NCBI GenBank assembly: GCA_005888735.1
Contig: VBBN01000009.1
Span: forward strand, 697-64,696
DNA: 64,000 nt
Source of the DNA: Candidatus Bathyarchaeota archaeon
GTDB taxonomy: Archaea; Thermoproteota; Bathyarchaeia; 40CM-2-53-6
Direction of reading: 5' to 3'
The position numbers were made by a program, and so were the translations under genes. Position 1 is the first letter of the stretch, and every line of letters starts with the position of its first letter. Below the pieces are notes generated by a model. The model was not told the origin of the DNA. It saw only the letters and a list, made by a program, of their open reading frames with translations, and did no database searches. Below are positions 33,160 to 41,469 of the stretch, one piece after another.

Positions 33160-34080
33160 CTAGGATTTCTGGTGTTCCGAGATGAACCTGTCCGCGTCCA
33201 TCGAGGCCTTACACCCGTCCGCGGCTGCGGTGACAGCTTGGCGGTATCTGAAATCCCTCACGTCTCCAGCCGCGAAAACCCCAGGGATACTGGTTTCCGT
33301 CTCGCGCTTCGTAACTATGTATCCTGCTCGATCTAGTTCTACATGGCCCTTGAAGATTTCGGTGTTCGGCTCGTAGCCTATGGCTACAAAGACGCCCTCA
33401 TTCTTGAGGCTAGACTCCTTCCCCGTCTTGAGGTTCTTAATGCGGGCCCCGGTTACCTTCGTGTCGCCGAGGATCTCGTTGACCACGGAGTCCCAGATGA
33501 AATTAATTTTCGGGTTCTTCAAGGCTCGATCTTGCAGTATTTGGCTAGCCCGGAGTTTTTCCCTTCTGTGGACCACAGTCACACCTCTCACAATGTTAGC
33601 GAGAAACGTAGCCTCTTCCATTGCTGTGTCCCCCCCGCCAACGACGATGACATCTTTTTCTTTGAAGAAGAATCCGTCGCATGTTGCACAGCTGGACACT
33701 CCCTTTCCTCGAAGTCTCGTCTCTGAAGGGAGACCTAGCCATTTTGCGTTAGCTCCGGTCGCGATCACGACCGCCCTCGCCTGGTGTTTCTTTCCTGCCA
33801 CAGTGACCTCGAAGGGTTTCGACCTGAAATCAACTTGAGAAACATCATCATACAGGATGTCTGGCCCGAATCTCTGAGCCTGCTTCCTCATCCGCTCCAT
33901 CAATTCAGGGCCCAGAACCGCCTCAGGGAACCCGGGAAAGTTCTCAACGTCTGATGTGAGCATGAGTTGACCCCCCGAGACAGAGCCAGCCACCAAGAGG
34001 GTTCGTCTTCCAGCTCGGCAGGAGTAGATCGTAGCCGTGTAGCCGGCTGCTCCAGAGCCTATGACGATGACATCATACAT
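33160..34080 (-). CDS. trxB: Thioredoxin reductase
   Basis: This 306-residue FAD/NADPH flavoprotein has an N-terminal GSGAAGYTATIYSCRAG, the redox-active pair in SSCATCDGFFF and the NADPH site VVGGGDTAMEEA. It ends with GVFAAGDVRDFRYRQAVTAAADGC. It reduces thioredoxin-type proteins. Length is normal for the low-molecular-weight form. Confidence 0.96.
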   Translation of the reverse strand: MYDVIVIGSGAAGYTATIYSCRAGRRTLLVAGSVSGGQLMLTSDVENFPGFPEAVLGPELMERMRKQAQRFGPDILYDDVSQVDFRSKPFEVTVAGKKHQARAVVIATGANAKWLGLPSETRLRGKGVSSCATCDGFFFKEKDVIVVGGGDTAMEEATFLANIVRGVTVVHRREKLRASQILQDRALKNPKINFIWDSVVNEILGDTKVTGARIKNLKTGKESSLKNEGVFVAIGYEPNTEIFKGHVELDRAGYIVTKRETETSIPGVFAAGDVRDFRYRQAVTAAADGCKASMDADRFISEHQKS

Positions 34081-34195
34081 GGGAGTATGTTCTGAGAAGA
34101 AAGGAGGGACCCGGACGATTTATGGGTATTCTCGCGATCAAGGTTTTCTTGAAGGCTTAATTATCGAAATTTCCGATACGCGATGACAGTTAGTC

Positions 34196-34849
34196 ATGCT
34201 CGAGTACCAGGGTCTCAAGATAACGTGGCTAGGTCACGACTCGTTCAAAATCAAAGATGGGAAGACGGTCATAATAGACCCGTTCAAGATACGGCTTTCT
34301 TCCGAAAAAGCAGATATCTTATTGATAACCCATGAGCACTTTGACCATCTCTCCGCTGACGACATAAAGAAGGTCGCCAATGACAAGACGATTGCCGTCG
34401 CGCCTCCGGCGTGCAAGAACGAGCTTTCAAAGCTGAAACTTGGCGGGGTAGAGTACGTGCATCCCGGAGACAAGGTTACCCTCGAAGGCATTTCTATCGA
34501 GGCTGTTCCGGCATACAACCTTAACAAGTTCCGAGAGCCCGGAAAAGTATTTCATCCAAAAGAAGACGGTAAGGTCGGCTACATTGTCGGGATGAAAGGC
34601 GTCCGCGTCTACCACTCGGGAGACACCGATGCGATTCCTGAGATGAAGGGGTTCAAGGCTGACTTGGCCCTTCTGCCAGTAAGCGGCACCTATGTGATGA
34701 CGTTCGAAGAGGCGGCCCAGGCAGTGAAAATGATAGGTCCAAAAGCGGCGATTCCAATGCACTACGGCGTTATCGTGGGATCAGAGAGTGACGCAGAGAA
34801 GTTCAAGCAAATAGCACCTTGCCCCGTTCATATCCTAAGGCCGGAATAG
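34196..34849 (+). CDS. Metallo-beta-lactamase-fold hydrolase (UPF0173 type)
   Basis: This 217-residue protein has WLGHDSFKI, the metal motif THEHFDHLS, VYHSGDTDAIPEM and PMHYGVIVG, all ligands of the UlaG-like/UPF0173 group. Such enzymes hydrolyse phosphoester or lactone bonds; the substrate here is unknown. It is 23 nt upstream of the rhodanese gene and likely co-transcribed with it. Confidence 0.9.
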   Translation: MLEYQGLKITWLGHDSFKIKDGKTVIIDPFKIRLSSEKADILLITHEHFDHLSADDIKKVANDKTIAVAPPACKNELSKLKLGGVEYVHPGDKVTLEGISIEAVPAYNLNKFREPGKVFHPKEDGKVGYIVGMKGVRVYHSGDTDAIPEMKGFKADLALLPVSGTYVMTFEEAAQAVKMIGPKAAIPMHYGVIVGSESDAEKFKQIAPCPVHILRPE

Positions 34850-34871
34850 CGAACAGTCGAGTCATCTTCTC

Positions 34872-35687
34872 TTGAAAGAGACAGTTACTGTCAAGTGGGT
34901 AAAGTCTAGACTAGGGTCAAGGAAAATCGTTCTTCTCGACGCCAGGTCGAGAAGAGCCTATCGATTATCCCACATACCGGGTGCTCGTCACGCTGACATG
35001 TTTCACTACTTCGTCCCAGGAACAGACGCAGAGGGGCTTGGGCTATTCCACAGAGACCTTGCAAGGATTCTTGGAAACCTTGGAATTAGTAGGACTGAAA
35101 CCGTTGTCGTATACGAATCAGGTTTTGGAATGAGGGCGGCACGAGTCGCATGGATGCTCGAGTATTCAGGGGCTCGACGTGTGTTCATGCTCGAGGGTGG
35201 TTTCAGGGCCTGGAAGAGGCTCCATTATCCCGTGGACAATCGCATAGTCAAGAGCCTGCCCATGACGTTCGACGTTGCACCGAACCCAAGTCTCTTGGCT
35301 ACTGTTGACCAGATTCTAGACCTGCCAAAAACGGCCCTAGTCTTAGATGTCAGGACCAGAGGCGAATACGATGGGACTGAGAAGCGAGAGTGTTGCGAAA
35401 GGGCCGGTCGAATCCCCAATGCAACCTGGCACGAATGGACTGAGTTCTTAGGGCCAAATGGAAGGTTTCTGAAGAAACGAGAGTTTGAGAAGGCGTTTCC
35501 AGACCTCCAAGCCAAGAGGACCTGCCCTATTGTCACATATTGTCACAGAGGGGCCCGCGCGGCTTCGACATTCTACGCGTTGAGGTCGTTGGGGTACTCG
35601 AATGTCAGGAATTATGTTGGGTCTTGGCATGAATGGTCATCGCGCTCGAACCTTCCATTGGAGCCTGGCTCTGAAGCGAAGTCATGA
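34872..35687 (+). CDS. Thiosulfate/3-mercaptopyruvate sulfurtransferase (two rhodanese domains)
   Basis: This 271-residue protein has two rhodanese domains. The first (1-115, LLDARSRRAYRLSHIPGARH) lacks the catalytic Cys; the second (about 150-260) has VTYCHRGARAASTFYALRSLG with the active-site Cys. It moves sulfur from thiosulfate or mercaptopyruvate to an acceptor. It starts at TTG 34872. Its 3' end overlaps the opposing DUF72 gene by 83 nt. Confidence 0.9.
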   Translation: MKETVTVKWVKSRLGSRKIVLLDARSRRAYRLSHIPGARHADMFHYFVPGTDAEGLGLFHRDLARILGNLGISRTETVVVYESGFGMRAARVAWMLEYSGARRVFMLEGGFRAWKRLHYPVDNRIVKSLPMTFDVAPNPSLLATVDQILDLPKTALVLDVRTRGEYDGTEKRECCERAGRIPNATWHEWTEFLGPNGRFLKKREFEKAFPDLQAKRTCPIVTYCHRGARAASTFYALRSLGYSNVRNYVGSWHEWSSRSNLPLEPGSEAKS

Positions 35688-36573
35688 CCTCTCCCAGACT
35701 TTTGTAGTTTCCATCAGGCAGAAGGCTGAGGTAGTCCCCTGCCCTGCCTCGTTTCTCGGAAGTAATGTCAAACAACTTCCACCCTTGGTGCTCGACGAGC
35801 TGGGATTTGGAACTTGGAAATACTGAGTCTTCTTTCATCACCTCTCCAAGAGAGGCAAGGCCAGTGTAGTCGGTGATTTTCGGAAACTCTCCGGCGTTGA
35901 GGTAGGCTGTAGCACGGGCAGCATCTCGGTACATTCGAACCCCATGAAAGGCGAGGATGCTCTTTTCGTACCTTGGAGCTGAAGCCTTCTCAGTGATCGC
36001 CTTGAGTTCTTCATCGTCGAATTCGTAAACGTTCTCTTTTCCCTTGCCGAAGAGACGAGAATACAGAACACCTGATTCAAAGGCAGGTTCTTCGCGGGAA
36101 AGGTCCACGATGTGGACGGCATCGTTGTTCTCCAGGACCCGAACTGTCCAGGGTGAGGGTTTACCGTTTCTGAATTCAACCGCTACTGTCGTCTTGTTCG
36201 AGTGAAACGTTGAGACTGTTTCCTCCAGCCTCGCTCTAAGAGTGGCCTCTTCCACAGTGACCGAGGAGGGAACGAGCACAGCCAAAGCATTGGCGCCCAG
36301 GGTGTTACAAATCGGCTCCATCTTCTCAAGCGTTGACGCAATTAGATCTCCTCCTGATTGTAATCCTCGAGCAATGTCTTTGTGGCATCTGACAGAGAAT
36401 TCGAATCCTTGAGGCACCCGCTTTCTCCACGAGTAAACCATTTTCAGGTCGGGATAATCGTAGTAGGTGCTGTTCGCCTCCACAAATTTGAACGCTGTCG
36501 CATAGGATTCGAGGCTACCGCTGCCCAGAGATCCAAAGTACGCCCAGCCCCCAGCTCCCACCAGCAGGTTCAT
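35605..36573 (-). CDS. DUF72 family protein
   Basis: This 322-residue TIM-barrel-type protein has LLVGAGGWAYF, FVEANSTYYDYPDLKMVYSWRKRVPQGFEFSVRCHKDI and VEFRNGKPSPWTVRVLENN, the DUF72 pattern. The family function is unsettled; structural studies suggest a phosphate-binding barrel. It is divergent from a second DUF72 gene with only a 16-nt gap. Confidence 0.88.
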   Translation of the reverse strand: MNLLVGAGGWAYFGSLGSGSLESYATAFKFVEANSTYYDYPDLKMVYSWRKRVPQGFEFSVRCHKDIARGLQSGGDLIASTLEKMEPICNTLGANALAVLVPSSVTVEEATLRARLEETVSTFHSNKTTVAVEFRNGKPSPWTVRVLENNDAVHIVDLSREEPAFESGVLYSRLFGKGKENVYEFDDEELKAITEKASAPRYEKSILAFHGVRMYRDAARATAYLNAGEFPKITDYTGLASLGEVMKEDSVFPSSKSQLVEHQGWKLFDITSEKRGRAGDYLSLLPDGNYKSLGEVMTSLQSQAPMEGSSAMTIHAKTQHNS

Positions 36574-36589
36574 ACACTATTACGTAGCA

Positions 36590-37807
36590 ATGGTCGAGAT
36601 AGATAGGCGTAGAGGGCTGCGAAACTTGGGCCGGTTGCTATTTGGAACTTCAGGCTGGTCATACCAAGAATGGGTTGGAGTATTCTACCCCACAGCCTCG
36701 GAGAGCAAGCTCCGACACTACACCCGAGTCTTCCCCACGGCTGAGATAGACTCAACCTTCTACGCGTTCCCCCAGAAAGGGACGGTCATAGGCTGGGACC
36801 GGTATTCTCCGAAAGGGTTCGTCTTCAACGCGAAGTTGCCTCAGACGATTACCCATGAGCAGCTTGCCGACCTCGGCCCGGGTATAGAGGCTGAACTGGA
36901 CAAGTTCGCCGAGCTAATGCAACCACTCAACAACAGTGGAAAACTCGGCTGTTTGCTCATTCAGCTACCCCCCAGCTACAAGTTCAACGCTTCACATCTA
37001 GAGAACTTCCTCGCACTCCTCCCCCACGGCTATAGGTACGCAGTAGAGTTCAGGCATAAGACGTGGATGCAGGAGACCACATGGCAGATTCTATCGAGGT
37101 ACAACGCCGCCTACACTATCGTGGACGAGCCGCTTCTACCGCCCGAGATTCAAGTCACCGCTGACTTTGCATACCTTCGATGGCACGGCAGGGGGCAGAG
37201 GCCTTGGTACGACTATCACTACAAGGATGAGGAGTTGGAGAGCTGGCTTCCCAAGGTTAAGGAAGTTGAGTCATCGGCGAAGACAGTCTATGGCTACTTC
37301 AACAACCATTTCCACGGCTACGCGGTCGAAAACTGCCTGAAGATACTGAAGATGCTCGGCAATCTAACCTCTGAGCAGGAGGAGGCCCTCTCCCGGGCCC
37401 AGAGTCACCTAGGAGGGGTCAAAGACAAGACCTCGGGCCTCGGAAAATGGCTTCAGGACAAGGACACAAGGTCAGAGGTTGTCAGGTCGTTGGCTTCCTT
37501 GATGGGTGAGTCGCGTCTTGCAAGAGCCTTGGAAATACCGGACCACGAGGTCGAAATACTCGACGCTTCCAACAAGAAGGTGGGAGCCAAGATTCGGGGA
37601 TACAATGTCATCATGGAACTTCCGAGTAGGACAATCCTTCACGATTGTGGCGATTGGGAAAGGTCGATGGAGACCCGGCAACTGTGCAAACACATCGGCC
37701 GCGTCCTTCTCACAATCCCCACCGAGATTGCTGCCGAATGGGTCTCAGGACTGCAAAGTAACTTAGATGCTTGGAAGTTTGGAAAGCCAGAGAAGGCTCG
37801 AATCTAG
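36590..37807 (+). CDS. DUF72 protein with C-terminal SWIM-like zinc finger
   Basis: This 405-residue protein has an N-terminal DUF72 barrel (about 12-245: LFGTSGWSYQEWVGVFYP, AEIDSTFYAFPQKG, YAVEFRHKTW). The C-terminal 130-residue extension contains ILHDCGDW...QLCKHIGRVLLTI. That matches a SWIM finger (C-x-C variant, then C-x-H), usually nucleic-acid binding. The fusion suggests the barrel acts on nucleic acid. The start could be ATG 36590 or an in-frame TTG about 12 codons later. Confidence 0.85.
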   Translation: MVEIDRRRGLRNLGRLLFGTSGWSYQEWVGVFYPTASESKLRHYTRVFPTAEIDSTFYAFPQKGTVIGWDRYSPKGFVFNAKLPQTITHEQLADLGPGIEAELDKFAELMQPLNNSGKLGCLLIQLPPSYKFNASHLENFLALLPHGYRYAVEFRHKTWMQETTWQILSRYNAAYTIVDEPLLPPEIQVTADFAYLRWHGRGQRPWYDYHYKDEELESWLPKVKEVESSAKTVYGYFNNHFHGYAVENCLKILKMLGNLTSEQEEALSRAQSHLGGVKDKTSGLGKWLQDKDTRSEVVRSLASLMGESRLARALEIPDHEVEILDASNKKVGAKIRGYNVIMELPSRTILHDCGDWERSMETRQLCKHIGRVLLTIPTEIAAEWVSGLQSNLDAWKFGKPEKARI

Positions 37808-37917
37808 GCAATTCCACAGAATTGGACCCGCTGTACTCACGAGGTCGCCCATAACCAACGGTGACGAGCTCACCAATTCTGGTGAAAAGAGGGGGTTCTA
37901 GGTGGGTAGGGACCGTT

Positions 37918-38685
37918 CTAGGCATGTGCTAGGGGTGGTGTCTCCAATAGTTCCCTTGCTGCTGAGCGGTATTGTTCTGATGCTGTGTTCTTGGGCCTGA
38001 ACACTATGCCCGGCTGGCCCTTGCTCGGTGCTTCTGCCATGCGGACCGACCTTGGAATGACGGTCTTCATTACTCGCTCGTCAAAGTTGGTTCTGACCTG
38101 TTCGAGAACTCTTCTTGACAGCGCTGTTCTTCGGTCGTACATTGTCAGGAGTATCCTGTAGTCAAATTCTGTCTTCAATCTGGACTTTACAAGGTCCATC
38201 ACTTTCAGTAGTGTAGGCAGGCCTTCCATTGGGTAGTACTCGCACTGCACTGGGATCAGGAGAAGGTCCGATGCAACTAGGGCGTTGAGTGTGAGCAAGC
38301 CGATGTTTGGTGGGCAGTCGATGACTATGGTGTCATAGTTTCCCTTGGAGGTTGCAAGAGCTTCTCTCAGCAAGTACTCTCGGCCTGGAGCCGAGGACAG
38401 TTCGACTTCGGCACCGGCCAGGTCAAGGTTGCTGGGTATGAGCCAGAGGTTCTCCACCTTGGTTCCAAGCATGGCTTCGTCGGCTCTGCGAGTCTGTGAA
38501 AGAACATTGTAGATTGTCGCGGGAAGTGTTGCTTTTTCGAACCCTAGCCCTGTTGTCGCGTTTCCTTGCGGATCAAGGTCGACGAGAAGCGTCTTTTTTC
38601 CTCGTTGTGCTGTGGCCGCTGCTATGTTCACTGCACTGGTTGTTTTGCCTGTTCCTCCTTTGTTGTTGAGGACGCTAACTATCAT
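37918..38685 (-). CDS. parA: ParA/Soj-type partition ATPase (copy 1)
   Basis: This 255-residue protein has the deviant Walker A NKGGTGKTTSAVNIA, the A' motif LLVDLDPQGNATTGLG and Walker B TIVIDCPPNIG. ParA ATPases move DNA or other cargo over the nucleoid. No ParB gene lies beside it. It is paralogous to the gene at 55214 (same length and order of motifs, including LIPSNLDLAGAE). A conserved noncoding element lies about 1 kb upstream. Confidence 0.93.
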   Translation of the reverse strand: MIVSVLNNKGGTGKTTSAVNIAAATAQRGKKTLLVDLDPQGNATTGLGFEKATLPATIYNVLSQTRRADEAMLGTKVENLWLIPSNLDLAGAEVELSSAPGREYLLREALATSKGNYDTIVIDCPPNIGLLTLNALVASDLLLIPVQCEYYPMEGLPTLLKVMDLVKSRLKTEFDYRILLTMYDRRTALSRRVLEQVRTNFDERVMKTVIPRSVRMAEAPSKGQPGIVFRPKNTASEQYRSAARELLETPPLAHA

Positions 38686-38984
38686 TGTTAACCGCGCTGT
38701 ATTCCGGATGATTACTAAGTGCGTGATTCACAGAAAGCGTGCAATAGACGTAAGGGCGTGAGTACGAATAAACAGGTTGGATAGTTTGCTTTGAAGTTCT
38801 CGCCCGGAACTCTAGGGCCTACTTAAAACGAGTCGCTTCTGGACATGTTATAACGAGCCCAAATAGGGACGGTCCTACGCTCGCCCGCCCTACTCCCTTG
38901 CGAAAGGAAAAACTTCAAGGAAACTAAGAGTCTTGACTCCTTTCTGTCAAGATTATCACCCCGCTTAGACTGGGCAAGATCATA

Positions 38985-39719
38985 ATGGATAGTCTGAAGA
39001 ACCTGGATCACGAGATTGTTTCGTGCCGAAAATGCCCGAGGCTCGTAGCCTTCAGGGAGCGTGTTGCTCGCGAAAAGAGAAGACAATTCCATGACTGGGA
39101 GTACTGGGGCAAGCCTGTTCCCGGGTTCGGAGATCCCAACGCCTCACTCCTGATTGTTGGTCTTGCCCCTGCACCGCACGGTGGGAACAGGACTGGACGA
39201 ATCTTCACTGGTGATCGGAGTGGCGACTTCCTGATCAGCGCTCTCCACAAGGCCGGGTTCGCGAGCCAGTCATTGTCGGAAAGCCGATCGGACGGTTTGA
39301 CCCTGAGAAACGCATACTTGACCGCGGCCGTCAAATGTGCACCACCTGACAATAAGCCGGCCCCTGTGGAAGTCGGAAACTGCTCTCCATATCTTTCAAG
39401 GGAACTAGACCTCCTCAAAGAGACCCGTGTCATTCTGTGCCTTGGCCAACTGGCCTTCAACTCCGTCATGGACACCGTAGCGAGACATCAACAATCGCCG
39501 AGGTTTCGGCACAAGTTCGCACATGGGCTGGAAGTATCCCTTGGCCTCCGAGCGCCAACAGTATTCGCGTCCTATCATCCCAGCCCTAGGAACACCCAAA
39601 CAGGGAAGCTCACCAGGGAAATGTTTCTCTCCTTACTGGCCCGTGTTCAACGGAGGCTCCGGAAAAATCCGCAACGCTTCGCCCGCACCGTGCGCCAGAA
39701 TATGGAAGGCCCAAAATGA
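38985..39719 (+). CDS. Uracil-DNA glycosylase, family 5 (UDGb)
   Basis: This 244-residue protein carries CRKCPRL (first two Fe-S cysteines), WEYWGKPVPGFGDPNASLLIVGLAPAPHG, GNRTGRIFTGDRSGDFL, two further cysteines (KCAPP, NCSPYL) and FASYHPSPRN. GLAPAPHG with no catalytic polar residue is typical of family 5, which removes uracil and other deaminated bases. The C-terminal 30 residues are basic. Confidence 0.93.
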   Translation: MDSLKNLDHEIVSCRKCPRLVAFRERVAREKRRQFHDWEYWGKPVPGFGDPNASLLIVGLAPAPHGGNRTGRIFTGDRSGDFLISALHKAGFASQSLSESRSDGLTLRNAYLTAAVKCAPPDNKPAPVEVGNCSPYLSRELDLLKETRVILCLGQLAFNSVMDTVARHQQSPRFRHKFAHGLEVSLGLRAPTVFASYHPSPRNTQTGKLTREMFLSLLARVQRRLRKNPQRFARTVRQNMEGPK

Positions 39720-39950
39720 ACCAGTGAGAAATCGCCCAGAACAAGCCCTGAATCGCAGTCTGTTAGCGACCATCAACGCTCGCCTCGACTGCCTGAACGA
39801 AAATGCTAACGATCCCATCATCCAAAAATTCCAGACTCGCCCATATCACGCCCTGTCAACGAGAAATCGCCCATTCTCCCTACCGGACAGAAAACGACCC
39901 TCAAGAAAACGACCGGGTACGGACGCGGCCGTTTGAGTCGCGAGAGAGGC
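39712..39950 (-). repeat. Conserved noncoding element, copy A (upstream of parA copy 1)
   Basis: The minus strand matches 54511-54740 on the plus strand without net insertion or deletion. Exact shared blocks are GTACCCGGTCGTTTT (39920-39906), GAGGGTCGTTTTCTGTC, CATTTTCGTTCAGGC (39805-39791) and CTGCGATTCAGGGC (39758-39745). Block spacing is identical in both copies (115 and 162 nt from the first). Internal repeats GGTCGTTTT (twice, 15 bp apart) and GGGCGATTT (twice) give an iteron-like look. Substitutions show no codon periodicity. Confidence 0.75.
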
Positions 39951-40182
39951 GAGTCCGAGACCCCGCCCCATAACGAGGCCGAGGACGAGAATGTGAGACC
40001 GAAAAAGTGGGAATCCTTTTCAGGGAGTCTTTTTTTTGTCAAGAAATTTCTAGGCTTCCCGGTAGGCTACTCGTTTCTCCCGCCCGCGAGCCCGAACAAA
40101 CAAAGCACGGACCCCGAACGAAACAGTCACGTGGATTCAAAGAGGGCCCTGCTCTCACAACGAGAAAGGGAAGGCCATTGTC

Positions 40183-41448
40183 CTAGTGAACGGTGACAAC
40201 AGCGGCCTTCGGTCTCTCAATCTCGACCTCGCGCCCGAGATACTCCCTAGCCTTCGCCTCAGCCTGCTTCAACAGTTCTTCAACCCGCTGCTCCGCCAGC
40301 CGCGCCTTCTCGCGCAGAATCCTAGCCCTTTCCGCAGCCTCCTCACTGCTCTTCTTCTCCATCTCCAGGTTCCTCAAAGTCTCCCTTCTGGAAGCGTAAA
40401 GTGCATTGCACTCCGGATTTCGCAACAGCTTCGACCGTCTCGCCAACAGCTCCCTCCCGCGTGTCTGTCTCGTCTCCAGACTGTCCGTTGAGACAAGCTC
40501 GTCAAGCTGGGCCAGAACTCGCCCTGCCTTACGAGGTTTGAAACCTAGCTTCCCTGAATCCATAGCCTTCCGAAGACTCCCGAGAATCGGCTTCAAGTAC
40601 AGACCCGTCGCCCTTGCCAGATACGTTCTGTAAGGTAACTCAATATACAATCCAAGCGCCTCCCTCTCCTCCACTCCCAATGGAACCTCGCCTCGCTGGG
40701 AAAGGTCCCGCAGCCTTCTCAGAGGACGCTGAAGATGCGCAAGAGTATCACTCCTGAACTCACGGCTTTCCTTACGAAGCTCCCTCTCAATTTCTAAGAC
40801 CTCCCCGAGCCCACTTTGGCCAGCCTCCCGGTCTAAACGCTCCGCAAGTTCCTGCGCCCCCGCGGTCAGGCGCTTCTGATCAACCAACGCCGAAGCCACC
40901 TCCCCTTCTGCCGTCCTAAGCTCCTCGACAGCTGCCTGAATCGCGACCGAGACACCGGTCAACGTCCTAGCCTTCTGCAATGCGCTTCCCTCGCCTTCTA
41001 GGAACCCGGCGAGTTTCTCCCCGTTCTTCCTGATCCGGTCGCTCACACCGGAGAACGAGCGCATGTCCAGAATATACAGCCCAGACATTTCCCCCGCCGC
41101 ACGGTTCCGAAGCTCCTTCAGACTCCTGCTCGACGAGGAGAGAGAGTCCTTGAACGCCCGCAGAGACTCCCAGTTCACCTCCCCCGGAACCTGAACACTC
41201 GAAACCGTCTCGAACCCCTGTTTCCCAGAATGCGCCAAAACCCTCGCCGCCCGGTACGAAACAGGATCCCGCTTGGTGCCAACATCTCTCTCACCCTTGC
41301 GCGAAAAGTCTTGGAAGAAACTCTTTCCCTCTTCAAGCGCCCGAGTAGCCTCATCGACAAGCTTTCTTCCCCGGCCCGTCGCCGGCTTCGTCAGTCTCTC
41401 CAATTCTCGTGAGAGCCAGGACGGGAACTCGTCCAGTGAGATTTTCAA
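40183..41448 (-). CDS. Coiled-coil protein of unknown function (421 aa)
   Basis: This is a highly charged, mostly helical protein with long heptad regions (about 180-260 and 345-400: EEAAERARILREKARLAEQRVEELLKQAEAKAREYLG). No signal peptide or TM segment is seen. It starts 21 nt after the membrane protein gene at 41470 and is probably co-transcribed with it. A structural or filament role beside the membrane partner is an inference. Confidence 0.6.
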   Translation of the reverse strand: MKISLDEFPSWLSRELERLTKPATGRGRKLVDEATRALEEGKSFFQDFSRKGERDVGTKRDPVSYRAARVLAHSGKQGFETVSSVQVPGEVNWESLRAFKDSLSSSSRSLKELRNRAAGEMSGLYILDMRSFSGVSDRIRKNGEKLAGFLEGEGSALQKARTLTGVSVAIQAAVEELRTAEGEVASALVDQKRLTAGAQELAERLDREAGQSGLGEVLEIERELRKESREFRSDTLAHLQRPLRRLRDLSQRGEVPLGVEEREALGLYIELPYRTYLARATGLYLKPILGSLRKAMDSGKLGFKPRKAGRVLAQLDELVSTDSLETRQTRGRELLARRSKLLRNPECNALYASRRETLRNLEMEKKSSEEAAERARILREKARLAEQRVEELLKQAEAKAREYLGREVEIERPKAAVVTVH

Positions 41449-41469
41449 CGCGATGAATCTGGGGAGAGA

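Noticed and set aside
39523-39936. Plus-strand frame of 137 codons overlapping the UDG end and repeat copy A
   Set aside because: The frame is not kept in repeat copy B, and the differences between copies show no codon periodicity.
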